Shown: positions 36,471 to 48,115, numbered from the stretch's first letter. The stretch is 64,000 nt of DNA from Macrotis lagotis (GCF_037893015.1 NC_133661.1:187001203-187065202), one strand, 5' to 3'. Made by a program: numbers and translations. Notes: generated from the sequence alone by a model not told the origin.

Positions 36471-36484
36471 GTAGCATTCTTTCT

Positions 36485-37149
36485 ATGACTTCCCTGCTTT
36501 CCATGATGCAGGGAAAAGATGAAGAGAATTGTGAATCTTGGTAAATTGGGTGGAAGTTTCTTGATCATCTGGATAACCAAAGTCTTTGGGTTCCAGGAGT
36601 ATGGTTGCATGCCTAAGAAAGGTCAGGCTATCAATTAGAACATCAAGAGATAGGCTTGGATATACTATGGTGTTGCCCATTTGTCAGCAGAAAAATCACG
36701 TACTGTATTTTGTCTGGCATTGCTGAAGCACTGTGGTGCTCCATATCCCAAAGGAGGAAGGGAAGGGAACCCAGATTCCAAAGGCAAAGGACTCTCATAG
36801 CATCCAGACATCACTAGAATTCCTATTTCTTATAACATCAGGCCAAGGAGTGAAATGTTTCTGGAAAAGGCAGTGATAAGGATGTCTTTGCACAACACTC
36901 CCCCTCACATTTAGTAAATATACATATGAGACATGGTCCTCTTTAAATACTGAAGCAACTACTAACTGTTCTGACTTGGATACCACCACCACTACTAACA
37001 ATAACAGCATTGTTGCAGCATTGTATTTGTATCTTCAGTTTCTATTAATAAGCATCTTTTAAATGTGTTGAATTGAATGGAATAGAATCCTAGAATTCTA
37101 GAATTAAAAGAGATCTTTTAGATTATCTATCCAGAACTCAAGAGGTCAG
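36485..37149. other. intergenic stretch, nothing recognised
   Basis: A short CCACCACTACTAACAATAAC-like microsatellite patch lies near 36,985; no gene. Confidence 0.4.
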
Positions 37150-37292
37150 GGAAATTCCAGAGTGCCATTTGAAGCAGACTAAAATATAATTAGGAAATGT
37201 TTAACAAACTAAATAAAAATATAACAATGCTAAATTGTGATTTTCTAAATCAATAGGAAACCTGAAAGGATCTGTTTCTATGAGTTTGACCT
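37150..37292. mobile_element. hAT-like MITE relic, gtgtcaaac-ended family
   Basis: ataattaggaaatgtttaac and the tttgacc end parallel the copies at 19.74 and 46.38 kb. Confidence 0.45.
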
Positions 37293-38143
37293 GACTGAAT
37301 TTAGTTCTTCAGTCTATTTTCTTTCTTCTTAAGTAAACTAGTCCAAGTGATGAAGAAGTTGATCTTTGTAACCATACTTCAAATATACAGATTCCAAATG
37401 TTGAAACTTCTAGATACATAGAAAGACCTTAATTTTGCATTATTAATTATAGGACAAATTTATCATAAATTGGGTCAGATTGGTAGAAGGACACATCTTA
37501 CAATTTCTGGCTTTCATGTACAGTTTCTTTGGCTAGAGAGACCTTTCCATCTATCCATCTATCCAAATGTTCCTTATCCCTGAAAGCCATATCAAATCCT
37601 AAATCTTCTATAGAAAACTTCATTTGTAACCAATTTTTCCCCAACCTATTCCTCTGAATTTCTTAATCATTTACTTCTGAATCATTTGGTGTTTTGCAGA
37701 ATCTCCTTGTAATCTTGTTTTAATAAAACCTGCTCTGTTTTTTTTTCACATACTTCTGGGTTTTCTGAACAGAAATGTAAGTTCCTCGATAGTATCTTCC
37801 CAACACAAGGCACTTCTAAGACATTTATCAAATGTTTGCAAATGTATTTAATTGTTGAACCTGATTTTCACCAAATGAACTGCATCTCTTCCATAAAACC
37901 TTCCCTGCTGTATCAGTCAAAAGTAATCTCTGCTTCCCATTGCTCTTTGTTCTGCTATAATGTACCACTTATCACATATTTATGGAGAAATCATCTAATC
38001 AATTTGATGATTTGGCAAAATCTCTCCATAAATCCAGTTTCCCATTGCACCTTGTTAAGAGAACAAAGAGAATTCCTGATTAATTCAATTTGAACTGAGG
38101 GCCTTTGGAATCTTAAACCTGGGTTGGGATTATAACACCAGAA
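37293..38143. other. intergenic stretch, nothing recognised
   Basis: No gene or placed repeat. Confidence 0.4.
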
Positions 38144-38158
38144 ACTCAGCCCAAATTT

Positions 38159-38324
38159 TATTTTATTTATATATTTTTATAGGTTTTTGCAAGGCAAATG
38201 GGGTTAAGTGGCTTGCCCAAGTCCACACAGCTAGGTAATTTTTAAGTGTCTGAGACCGGATTTGAACCCAGGTACTCCTGACTCCAGGGCTGGTGCTTCA
38301 TCCACTGTGCCACCTAGCTACCCC
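38159..38324 (-). mobile_element. tRNA-derived SINE, antisense
   Basis: Full body. Duplication actcagcccaaattt at 38144-38158 and actcagcctaaattt at 38325-38339. Confidence 0.95.
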
Positions 38325-38514
38325 ACTCAGCCTAAATTTAAAAAAAAAAAGCACCTTCATTTTTGGAGGAGGGGACACAATCCTCTAGTAGGAGACAATG
38401 AGAAGCTGCCCATCATCTCACACACTCTCCAAAGGAAAAGGCTTTTGTTAGCTTCCTATTTAAAGAAATCTTAGCACCTAGTTATCAATCAATCACAGTA
38501 CTACTAATAATATT

Positions 38515-38652
38515 TATTTTTTTTAGGGTTTTTTTTTTGCAAGGCAAATGGGGTTAAGTGTTTTGCCCAGGTAGGTAATTAATTAAGTGTCTCAGACTGG
38601 ATTTGAACCCAGGTACTCCTGACTCCAGGGCCAGTGCTTTATTCTACCCACT
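38515..38652 (-). mobile_element. tRNA-derived SINE, antisense, deleted inside and at its 5' end
   Basis: The step ttttgcccaggtaggtaatt has lost about 20 bp. The body stops at ccagtgctttattcta. Confidence 0.85.
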
Positions 38653-38999
38653 CATTTACAGAAGGAACTAGAGACCCAGGTTTGAGTGGGAAGAAGGACT
38701 AGAATCCAGTTATCTAGACTCCCATCCAGCTCTACTTTTTGCCAAATTGTTGAAATGTGGACTCCCTCAGAGGGCAAATAGTTAAGTAGTAACAGTGTTC
38801 TATAGTTCCTTACACCTTGAGTCCAAACTCACTCCATCCTCTACTCCCTCATACATTCATATTTCCCTCCAGGGAAAAAATTTAAGCAGCTTTGGAGGGC
38901 AAAACTCCAGGGGGAAAAAACAGATAAGAGGCAAGGGGGAGAGAGAGAGAGGCATTCCTAAGTGCTACCCTACAGCAAGGAATGAGGTGCTTGGTTCCC

Positions 39000-39700
39000 T
39001 TCCAAATCTAGCTGTAGCAGAGGAAATATTAGGCCAAGAAAAATTGTCAAAAAACTGTCAAAAGTTAATCTTTTCCCTCTATGTTGGCCTTACATTAACA
39101 CTGTCCTCTATTGCATTGTTCTATGCTATTGAAACTACTCAAAGCCTACCCATACCTTAAAGTCCCATCCCATTCAAAGCTATCTTACCAAAACTATGGA
39201 AGATACTCAATTGACTCCTCAGGACATGCAAAGACTATGTAGTATCTACTCCTTAATTCCTCTCTAGCATGGCCTTAAGTCCTTTCCAACTTCCCCAGAT
39301 CAGATACCAGGTCATGCTTTAAAAAGTCATTCCTTTCTCTTTTAGCTTTGCTATTTTTCTTTTGTTGGTGGGGGGGCAGGGGTTGCAAGGCAATGCAGTT
39401 AAGTGGCTTGTCCAAGACCACACAGCTAGGTAATTATTAAGTGTCTGAGGCTGGATTTGAACTCAGGTCCTCCTGACTCCAGGGCCTGTGCTCTATCTAC
39501 TTCACAACCTAGCCACCCCAGCTTTGCTATTTTCTTAAGAGTTCCCTAAAAGCTCTAGCCAGTTTTACTGCTGAATTTCTTTACTTATTTAAACACAATA
39601 ATACTAAATAAACTTTCTTTTGTCCCTAAATAACTCTGGACCTAGAGTCACTTTTTAAAGGCTTTGTTCCAGACCCTTCTCACCAATCTCTGGCTGGGGT
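39000..39700 (+). mobile_element. LTR-like fossil with a SINE inserted in it
   Basis: The end part with actaaataaactttctt and gtccctaaataactc closely resembles the block at 45.9 kb (gaaactttttttgtccctaa). This suggests two old LTRs of related families. An antisense SINE is nested at 39358-39519. No internal genes seen; the family is not assigned. Confidence 0.4.
39358..39519 (-). mobile_element. tRNA-derived SINE, antisense, nested in the LTR-like block
   Basis: Full body. 14-bp duplication agctttgctatttt at 39344-39357 and 39520-39533. Confidence 0.95.
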
Positions 39701-40664
39701 CACACATCTAATTGATTCATGCCCCTCCCCCCCATACATTTTCCCCATCTTGCTCATTGTACTATTGATCAAGAACAGCGATGTCCTTCTCCAGGAGCAA
39801 GGGACAATACAGTCTGGTTTTTGTAATGTATTATCCTCACAGACATATGTTGGATTTTGGCAGTACCCTTTCTCATCCTTGTGAAAGCAAAACACTTGAT
39901 TCTTTGCCACATATATGTAGCTTAAGAAGTAAAAACTTTGGAGGAAGGGAAAGAATGACAAAGCAGAGACCATTACTCAGGAAAACACAGGTCTCCTGAA
40001 GGGTTCTCCTTTTTAACTTTTACAAGGTGCAAAATGATCAAACCATCATTCTACAAAATGTAATTGCCATATGAAAGTGAAACGTCTTTACATGTAAAGA
40101 TCTCATGTTTTACTTTTAGATTGTAGAAAGTTATTTGTGTAGGTGTTCTGGGATTGAAAATTCTTTGAAGGCAGGAATGGGCATCTAATTTACTTTGATT
40201 CTCTATAGGGACTAATAGTTACTTACATATAATAGAAATGCTGCAGTTTATTGAATAAGTGAGAATGAAGAGTTTGATATACTGATCAGAGACCTTACTT
40301 CATCTTGCTATCATAGTAAGAAATGGAGAACATGTACAGAATAGCTGCAGTAAAAGAAATTGGTGTGAGAAATTCCTTGTCATTAGCAATTTTGGATAAT
40401 GAATTGGGGAAGCAGGGAAGACAAACCTTTCTTTCTCGCAAAATTCTTTTAACACTGCTCAGATTAGCCCTTCACTTAGTAGTAAGTGCTACATGAAATG
40501 TCCCCTAGAAGAATGAAGGCTTCTTGGGACCCTAGCTTGAAACTCTGTCCCCCCCCCCCCTTTTTGTCCAAGATCTGAGTTTTTTTTTTCCCTGAGTTTC
40601 CATTCTTAGTTTCCACCACTTTCAACCATAAGAAGTTATCCTAAAAGGTAAATAGGTAAAAAAA
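39701..40664. other. intergenic stretch, nothing recognised
   Basis: A C-run lies at about 40,550-40,560. No gene. Confidence 0.4.
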
Positions 40665-40810
40665 TTAATTCAATGGGCATTTATTAAGTGTCTTCAGCTA
40701 AGCCCTTTGATAAGCTGAAGATACCAGCCAGGAAAATAGTCCCTGCCCTTAGACGCAAGACATATAATATTAAGGAGAACCAGGAAAGGATTCTTAGAGA
40801 AGGTAGAGTT
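40665..40810 (+). repeat. ancient mammalian dispersed repeat, family unassigned
   Basis: Begins tgggcatttattaagtgtct and goes on to agtccctgcccttag, as in the copy at 42.2 kb. Confidence 0.45.
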
Positions 40811-40814
40811 TTAC

Positions 40815-40940
40815 TTTATATAGGGCACGTCCCAAGGTCATCCACCTGGTAATTATCAAGTGCCTAAGGCCTCATTTGAAGTCAGGTTCTCCTGATTCCA
40901 GGACCAGTATTCTATCCATTGCACCACCTATCTGCTTCCC
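40815..40940 (-). mobile_element. tRNA-derived SINE relic, antisense
   Basis: Diverged: aaggtcatccacctggtaat, caggttctcctgattcc, ctatccattgcaccacct. Confidence 0.7.
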
Positions 40941-41501
40941 AGAAGTCAGAATTTTAGCTGAGACTTTGTCAGGATCTTCATGCCGAAGACCACCCCTCTC
41001 TTTTTACTCTTGGGAGATACTCTGTTTTCCAGAGCCAAGGTCCAGCAAGCAAGCTGGGCCCCAAGTTTAGCATAACAATAATCCTTTCTACTCAGTCTCA
41101 GGATGAACTCAACTGAAGTAAAATCTGGTTTCATACCAGCACAATGTGGTTCCTGAGCTTGGAGAAGTACCTGCTGCAGTACCTGCTCTGATCATGAAAC
41201 TTGTTTCATTGAAGCTGTTACCTTTCATTGTCAGGGCTACAGCTTACTTTGTAGCCATTGGTATGTGTATTGAGATTTGCCCAACTAAAGCAATTGGTAT
41301 CAGAGTAGGTCCCAGCACATGTGTCCAGTTTCCCTCCTCCAACAGAATAAAGAACATTTTTTGCTTAAGACCACTATTAGTTATCTGTTGTTTTTTTTTC
41401 AGAGTGAGCTTTTTGGAGTTTTCAGAGTTAACAGCAGTTCTATAATCTCTGTGACTCTTTGGCCATTTGTTTTCAGGGTTGACAACTTAAAGGGAGCCAG
41501 C
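40941..41501. other. intergenic stretch, unassigned
   Basis: Contains an AATAAA near 41,345 within a block that could be an old repeat. Nothing firm. Confidence 0.3.
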
Positions 41502-41715
41502 AGTAAGGTTGTACTGTGGATAGAGTGTTAGACCTAGAATCAGAAAGACTCCTAAATTAGACCTCAGACACTAGCCAAATGACCGTGGTCACTTAACTTT
41601 GCTTGTCTCAGCTTCCTCATCAGTAAAATGAGCTGGAAAAGGAAATGCAAACTACTCCACTATCTTAGCCAAGAAAACTCCAAAAGGGGTCATGAAGAGT
41701 TGGACAGGACTGGAA
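41502..41715 (+). mobile_element. MAR1-type CORE-SINE, sense
   Basis: Nearly whole: tagagtgttagacctag, agtaaaatgagctggaaaag, gcaaactactccactat, aggggtcatgaagagttgg. Confidence 0.8.
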
Positions 41716-41729
41716 AAAACCAAACAAAC

Positions 41730-41945
41730 GAATTCTATTCTCTGTCTACTTTCACCAGATCCCTCCTCAAAAGTATGTTGCATCAGATTAACCTCTCCCA
41801 ACCCATTCCCTCTCTTCAATCACCTACATCCCTCCCTCCCCTCCCCTGTCCCCTTTTCCCCATTCCTTTCCTCTATTTTCCTCTAGGGTAAAATAGATTT
41901 CCATATTCAATTGAATTTGTAATGCCATTCCCTCTCAGAATGAAT
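41730..41945 (-). mobile_element. fragment of the same half-LINE 3' polypurine tract
   Basis: Matches 43,190-43,395 over about 200 bp (tccctcctcaaaagtatgtt; ttttcctctagggtaaaata), which on the minus strand is a purine-rich tract of the L1/half-L1 3' UTR. Confidence 0.75.
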
Positions 41946-42239
41946 AAACAAAAACAAAGCCTGGAGGTAGAGATTAGGAGTCAGGAGATTAGAATTCCAG
42001 GTTTAAGGGACATTAAAAAAAAACTCAGTAGTAGTAAAATAATTTGTTCAAGAACTGCAAAAAAGCAAAGTAACCTGAGAAATAGAGCTATAAAGATGTC
42101 TTCCTTTCATATAGTAGTTACATTTTATAGATGATGGTCTGATCTTTTTGTACCTTGTAAAGTATGTAAAACCCTGAATAGACTCATTCACAGGAGTTAA
42201 GTTTGAACTATTTGTATCTGAAAAGTCAGTTAACTAGCA

Positions 42240-42610
42240 TCTGTCAATCAGCTAGCTTTTATTAAATCCTGTGGTTTATAGAGGGAGCTAAATACTGGAG
42301 CTACAAAGAAAGGTAAAAGACATTCCTTATTCTTATTTACTGCCTAATGGGGGAGATCATATGCCAACAACTATATACACAATTGATCTTGACAGGATAA
42401 ATCGGGGTAGTCTCAAAGGTAAGATACAAAGTTTAAGGTCTGGAAATGGCTTCTTGATGAAAGTGGGACTTGAACTGAAATTTGAAGAAACCCAGGCAGT
42501 TGAGATAAAGAAGGAAACTATTCCAAACATGTACAGCCAGTGAAAATACTGAAAGGAGTATCAGTGTGAGCTGGGGACAGCAAGGAGTATATGAAGGGAA
42601 ATAATGAAGT
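42240..42610 (+). repeat. ancient mammalian dispersed repeat, family unassigned
   Basis: Order: gcttttattaaatcctgtgg, tactggagctacaaagaaag, taatgggggagatcatatgc, ctggaaatggcttcttgatg, then a ccagtgaaaatactg step. It is the best preserved copy in the window. Confidence 0.5.
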
Positions 42611-42761
42611 TGAGGGAATACTAAGAGAAATATGAAATCTGTGCTACCCTTTCATCCAATTTCCATGCCCCATTGTGGACATCTGGACTGTACCAAAATG
42701 TCAGTGTCTCAGCTTCTTTCCTAGGGCTAATTCCAAGGTAAAGGGGAAACTGAAATGTTTG

Positions 42762-45599
42762 GTTTTTTGTTTTTTTTTATTTTTTTTAATTTTTCTTTTT
42801 AAATCCCCCCCCCAGCTACATGCAAAAGTAAGGTTCAATACTTACTTCCAAAAACCTTGGAGTTCCAAATTCTCTCCCTTCCTCTCACCCCACTATTCCC
42901 CCATTGAAAAAGCAAGCTATTTAGTGTAGTTTAAAAATGTGTAGCCATGAAAAACTACAATAATCAAGTTGTAGAAATAAACATAACCCCTCCTCCCACA
43001 AAGAAAGAGAAACCTCAAGAATAAAGTGAGAGGGGAAAAAGTATGTTCCAATATGTATTCAGACACCATCAGTTCTGTTTTGGGGAATGGATATCATAAG
43101 TTCATCAGAGAAATTGCTTTAATATTTTTTTCTCACAGGTGCTATTGCTAGCTGTATTTCCCTCCAATTCTATTCACCCTCACCCTCATTTATTCTATTC
43201 TTTCTCTCCTTTCACCCTATCCCTCCTCAAAAGTGTGTTGCATCTGATGACCCTCCCCCACATCTTCCCTCTCTTCTATCACCTACATCCCTCCCTCCCC
43301 TCCCCATCCCCTTTCTCCCATTCCTTTTCTCTCCTATTTTCCTCTAGGGTAAAACAGATTTCTATACTCAATTGAGTTTGTAATGTTATTCCCTCTCTGA
43401 GCCCATTTCCAATGAGGGCAAGGCTTATTCACCCCCCCTCACCTTCCCCCCCTCTTGTACTCCACTGCATAAGTTTTTTCTTGCCTCTTTTATGTAAAAT
43501 AACTTACTCCATTCTACTCCTTTCCTTTTCTCTCCTTTAACTCTATTTTAAAAATTAATATACTTTCAAAATTAATATACCTCCTTGGCAATCCCTGGGC
43601 TGAAATGTTTGGAAACCACCCCCACTGCCACAAATAAAATTAATATACCTCCTATGCCTTATCTATATATGCTCCTTCTAAATGCCCTAATAAGTGAGAA
43701 GGTTCATATGAGTTATCAGTATCATCTTCCCATGCAGAAATATGAGTTCAACATTCTTAAGTTCTTCATGATTTACCATTTCTGTCCACCCTCCCTGTGC
43801 TTCACCTCAGTCCTGTACTTTATGTTGAAATTTTCTGTTCAACTCTAGTTGAAAGTTTGAAACTCCCCTATTTCATTGAATGTTTTTCTTTTCTCCTGAA
43901 AGAGTATGTTCAGTTTTGCTGGGTAGTTGTAATCCAAACTCTTTTGCCTTCCAGAATATCACATTACAAACACTACAATCCCTTAACGTAGATAGATGCT
44001 AAATCTTGTGTTATCCTGATTGTAGTCCCACAATATTTGAATTGTTTCTTTCTGGCTGTTTGTAATAATTTCTCCATGACTTGGGAGTTCTGGAATTTGG
44101 CCATAATATTCCTGGCAGTTTTCATTTTAGGATCCCTTTCAGAAGGTGATTGGTGGATTCTTTCAATTCCTATTTTACCCTCTGCTTCTAGGATATCAGG
44201 ACAGTTTTCCTGAATAATTTCTTGAAAAATGAGGTCTAGGCTCTTTTTTGGTTATGAATTTCTTAGTCCAATAATTTTTAAATTATCTCTTCTAGATCTG
44301 TTTTCCAGGTCACCTATTTTTCCAATAAGAAATTTCACATTTTCTTCTTTTTTTTCATTCTTTTAGTTTTACTTTATTGCTTCTTGATTTCTCACAAAAT
44401 CATCAATTTCCCTTAGCTCCATTCTACATTTTAAGGAATTATTTTCTTTAGAGAGCTTTTGCATCTCCTCCTTTTCCATCTAGTCAATTCTGTTTTTGAA
44501 GGCATTCTTTTCCTCATTGGTCTTTCAGACTGCTTTTTCTATTTGACCCAAACTGGTTTTTAAGATGTTATTTTTTCAACATTTTTTAATATCTCCTTCA
44601 TCAAGCTGCTGACTTGGTTTTCATGATTTTTCTACATCGCTCTCATTTCTCTTCCCATTGTTTCCTCTACCTCCCTTACTTGATTATTAACATCTTTTTT
44701 GAGCTTTTCCATTGCCTAAGATCAATTCATATATTTGACTTTGCTGTGTTTTTATTGTGTATTTTGATCCTCTATAGGACCAAAGTAGTTATTTCTAGTC
44801 AGATTTTTTTTTCTTCTATTCTTTGCTCATTTCCCCAGTCTATGACTTCCCCAGTCTATAACTATGATTTTAAATTTGTTAAGCTGGGATCCTGCTTCCA
44901 GGGTGGAGGATGCACAAAACCAAGCTTTTGAGGTGTAGATGACCTCAGGCACTCCTTTCTCTCCCAGGAGGCTGCTCTGCTGCAGCCACTAAGCTCTGTT
45001 GTGCTTTTGCTCCTTTTCCTAAGACTGAGGCCCCAAACTGCAACCTGCATCTGAGTATGGGCAAAGCAACAAGAGTCCTGCCTTGGGGATAGCAAAGAGA
45101 ACTCTGCAATTTACCCCATCCCTCGCCTGTTTTACTATCCTTGGACTAAGCACTGGAAGCAGCAGTTGAGTGTATCCCCAGGCCTGTTCCTGGTCCCCTG
45201 GGTCCAGGTCTGCACTGAGGCCTGGGCTGGACTGGGCTCTGTTCTCATTTTGGTTCAGCAGAATTTTCTGCTGATCTTCCCAATTGTCCTTGGCAATCCC
45301 TGGGCTAAATTGTCTGGAAACCACCCCACTGCCACAGACTCAAGTGCCCCTAGGGTCTCAGGGGGCCCATGGTTTGTTTCTGGATGGTTGGACCCTTTCT
45401 AACCCAGGTGGAATAGACCATTCCCTAGGATCTTCCAAGCTGTGTTGGGCTGGAAAATTATTCCACTTGGGCTTTTTGTGAGTTCTGCCACTCTAGAATT
45501 TGATTAGAGTCATTATTTAAAGGTTTTTGAAGTGGTTTGGGAGAGAACTCTTGGAAGTCCCTGCCTTTTACTCTGCCATCTTGGCTATGCCCCAGGTAT
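42762..45599 (-). mobile_element. half-LINE (HAL1-like): L1 5' end, ORF1 and 3' UTR without ORF2
   Basis: Reading on the minus strand: the 5' end at about 45,595 begins ggggcatagccaagatggc, the usual L1 start. About 700 bp of GC-rich 5' UTR follow. ORF1 then shows a coiled-coil part and LENRSRRDNLKIIG, ARNIMAKFQNSQVMEK and RKKQFKYCGTTIRITQDLA, hallmarks of L1 ORF1p. After ORF1 (about 43,660) come a purine-rich tract and the L1 3' UTR, ending in an A-rich tail at about 42,765-42,800. No endonuclease or reverse transcriptase lies between. ORF1 is broken by several stops and frameshifts. Near-identical 11-bp flanks tgaaatgtttg (42751-42761) and tgaaacgtttg (45600-45610) suggest one insertion of a 2.8-kb element. 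HAL1 elements of this plan are known from mammals. Confidence 0.75.
43568..43653 (-). mobile_element. 50-bp insert copied from an L1 5' UTR, with 18-bp duplication
   Basis: 43586-43635 matches 45293-45343 of the 5' UTR of the same element (tggcaatccctgggct; ggaaaccacccc). It is flanked by perfect copies of aaaattaatatacctcct at 43568-43585 and 43636-43653. Confidence 0.8.
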
Positions 45600-45612
45600 T
45601 GAAACGTTTGAG

Positions 45613-45990
45613 GGGAATTACCTCAACCCTTTCTGAGATATAAATCTACTGAAGTAAGAGGAATAACCCCAACCCTCTCCTCTAACTCTCCCTTTACCCT
45701 TTTCCCACCTTTTCCCAGCAAGTACAAAATATGCTGCTCCCCTATATAAACCTGGCCTTCACCCCAATGAGACTGCTACTGTCAGCCCAAATGTGTTTGC
45801 AACTGCCCATAATTTCTCTTCCTTATTTTGTTCTCCCTCTGGGCTGCTGCTGCTATTGCTGCTATATCCTTTAGCTTCTACTAACCAGAGTAAAATGTGA
45901 TGAAACTTTTTTTGTCCCTAAATACTCCCTGGCCATAGTCAAGTCTTTTGTGGATTCATCACTAATTCAAACCAGAAACTAGACCACACC
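45613..45990 (+). mobile_element. LTR-like fossil
   Basis: A TATA-like ctatataaacctgg is followed by a cytosine-rich block, and the end part is shared with the block at 39.6 kb. This looks like a solo LTR of an old endogenous retrovirus; no internal region. Family and age not assigned. Confidence 0.4.
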
Positions 45991-45999
45991 CCAAAATAT

Positions 46000-46170
46000 T
46001 TTTTAATGCCGTTAATAAGATGTAAAAAGACTGGAAAGGTAGGAAGAGACAAGGTTAATTAAAGGCTTTAAAAGTCAAATATAGGATTTTATATTGAAGA
46101 TGGCAGGTGGGATGGGAGAGAATTAGTTAATCATAGAGAAGATGGAAACCAACTGAAGTTGAGAAACCAA
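46000..46170 (+). repeat. ancient dispersed repeat, middle part
   Basis: aattaaaggctttaaaagtc and ataggattttatattgaa fit the central part of the unassigned repeat seen elsewhere in the window. Confidence 0.35.
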
Positions 46171-46382
46171 CCAGGAAAAAAAAATCACAAAAATAACTAA
46201 GCATTCAAGCAAAGCCATTCAGGTTGCTCAAGAGCTTTAGTTTACTTCTCTACCTACCTACTTGTTTTCAGGAACTTACAAGAGTTTAAAAAACTAGGAA
46301 ACCTTGAATCTCAGAATTATTTGTTGATTATTGAACAAATGATTATTGTCTACTTATAATTTATCCCATAGATTTTAGTTGA

Positions 46383-46487
46383 GTGTGGCCTGAACCAGCT
46401 TCAATATAATTGGAACATATTTAACAAAATAAAATAATTGATAATTTTACATTTTTAAAAGTTTAATTTTGAGTCTGACACCACTGT
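46383..46487. mobile_element. hAT-like MITE relic, gtgtcaaac-ended family
   Basis: Text ataattggaacatatttaac with the end gagtctgacacc parallels the copies at 19.74 and 37.15 kb. Confidence 0.45.
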
Positions 46488-46652
46488 TCTAGCAAATAAT
46501 GAAGATTTGGGAAATAGATGATCATTCAATTAAGGCAAGGCACTAAAAACACCCAGGGCTCAATTTTTCTCATTCCTAAAATAAAGGGGTTGAACTAGGT
46601 GATCTCTTTCTAATGATAGTACCCTCCACCAGTTCCAACTACAACTTCCTTT

Positions 46653-46685
46653 CCTCCCCTCCCCTCCCCTCCCCTCCCCTTCCCC
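46653..46685. repeat. (CCCCT)n microsatellite
   Basis: Five to six CCCCT units. Confidence 0.9.
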
Positions 46686-46689
46686 ACAG

Positions 46690-47399
46690 CAGCCTATGTC
46701 AAGAGGCAACACTGTAGTTGAAAGAACAAAGAATTTAGCATTGGACTATGTCTCTCCCCTGTCAGAATAATCTACATCAGGAGAAACACTTGGCCTTTCT
46801 TAAGAATGGGTTATTTTGATTGTGCCGACAAGAAGTAAATTGTAATTTTAAAAAACTCTTATTAATCACTTTCGGTACAAATCGAACAATCAATTTACTA
46901 AGTTCCCATAATTGGTTGGTCATTCTGCACAACTTTGGGTAGAACCACGAGGTAAAGCAGACTCTGCCCTCCCATTTATAAAACATGTGCATCCATAAAT
47001 ATAGTAATAATGCTGCTTATGATAATAGCAACACTTGTTTTGTCCCTTAAAATCTGCAAAGCATTTTTACATATACAATATATAGGAAACTTAGTCACTA
47101 TTCATATTGGATGACCAAGAAAGGCTTCATATAGGTATTTAAGTCAAGCCTTAAAGAAAAATTAAGGATTTATAAAGGAGATGAGAAAGTGTGCACAGTG
47201 TGCTTAGATAAGAAAAGATCTCTTCCCTCAAAGGCACACAGTTCAACAGATGGGAAAGATAGCCAGGCTGAAACTCCTTATGTGACTAGGGGAGTAACTC
47301 AACGTGGGTCGACCTAACTGGCTTCAAAAATACAATTTTAAAGAACTGGACTAGCCCAGTAGAAAGCCCTGAGAAACAAACAGGAAGCATCTGTCAAAC
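46690..47399. other. intergenic stretch upstream of the TMEM55B CpG block
   Basis: 47,085-47,270 looks like a worn copy of the ancient unassigned repeat (aaaggcttcatatagg). No gene. Confidence 0.35.
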
Positions 47400-48082
47400 G
47401 CGTTACCGCTCTTCCGAATAGCCACAAGCTTGCGTTAAACCAAGCCCACTCCCCCCCAGGCCCCAGCTTCTGCCTCGTCACGCCCTCTTGCGCCGAGTTC
47501 CGGAGCTAAACCTCAACCAAAGAGGTTGTGGGCTCCAGGGTTGGATGGCCCGAGGGAGAGCCAGCAGCCAATGAGAGAGAGCGACGCTGGGCTCTGGGAA
47601 GTGAATGTCTCCGGGGGGCGGGGAAAAGGAAGTGAAATGCATGAGACCTCATCAGGAGGTTAAAGAGATTCCACCAACTAGGGACAATCTAGAGTCACGT
47701 GCTTCTGGGAGCTGGGCAAAGCAGCTAATCAAAGGGCGACTTTCTTGAGCACGTGCCGAGGGTAAGGGCGAAATCGGGAGGGCGCCTCCCCCTGGCTCGG
47801 CGGTAGCGTGATGATCAGGGGCACCAATGGCCACATGGTTCTCAGGTCACGTGAAACTGTCTAGATCACGTGCGAGGGGCTGTCAGCGAACAGCTACCAA
47901 TGAGAGGCGACAGAGGCTGTCATAGGCCGAGGGAATAGGGCTGCCTGGTCCAATGAGATCCCCGTGAACTTGCTGATTTCACCGTCACGTGAATCGGCGG
48001 AACGGAAAGGGGCGGCCACCCAGGAGGGAAGCGGGGTGGGGGCTGGAGGGCTGGGCGCGTGGGGCGCAGGCGCCTCGGGGAC

Positions 48083-48115
<33 letters not shown>

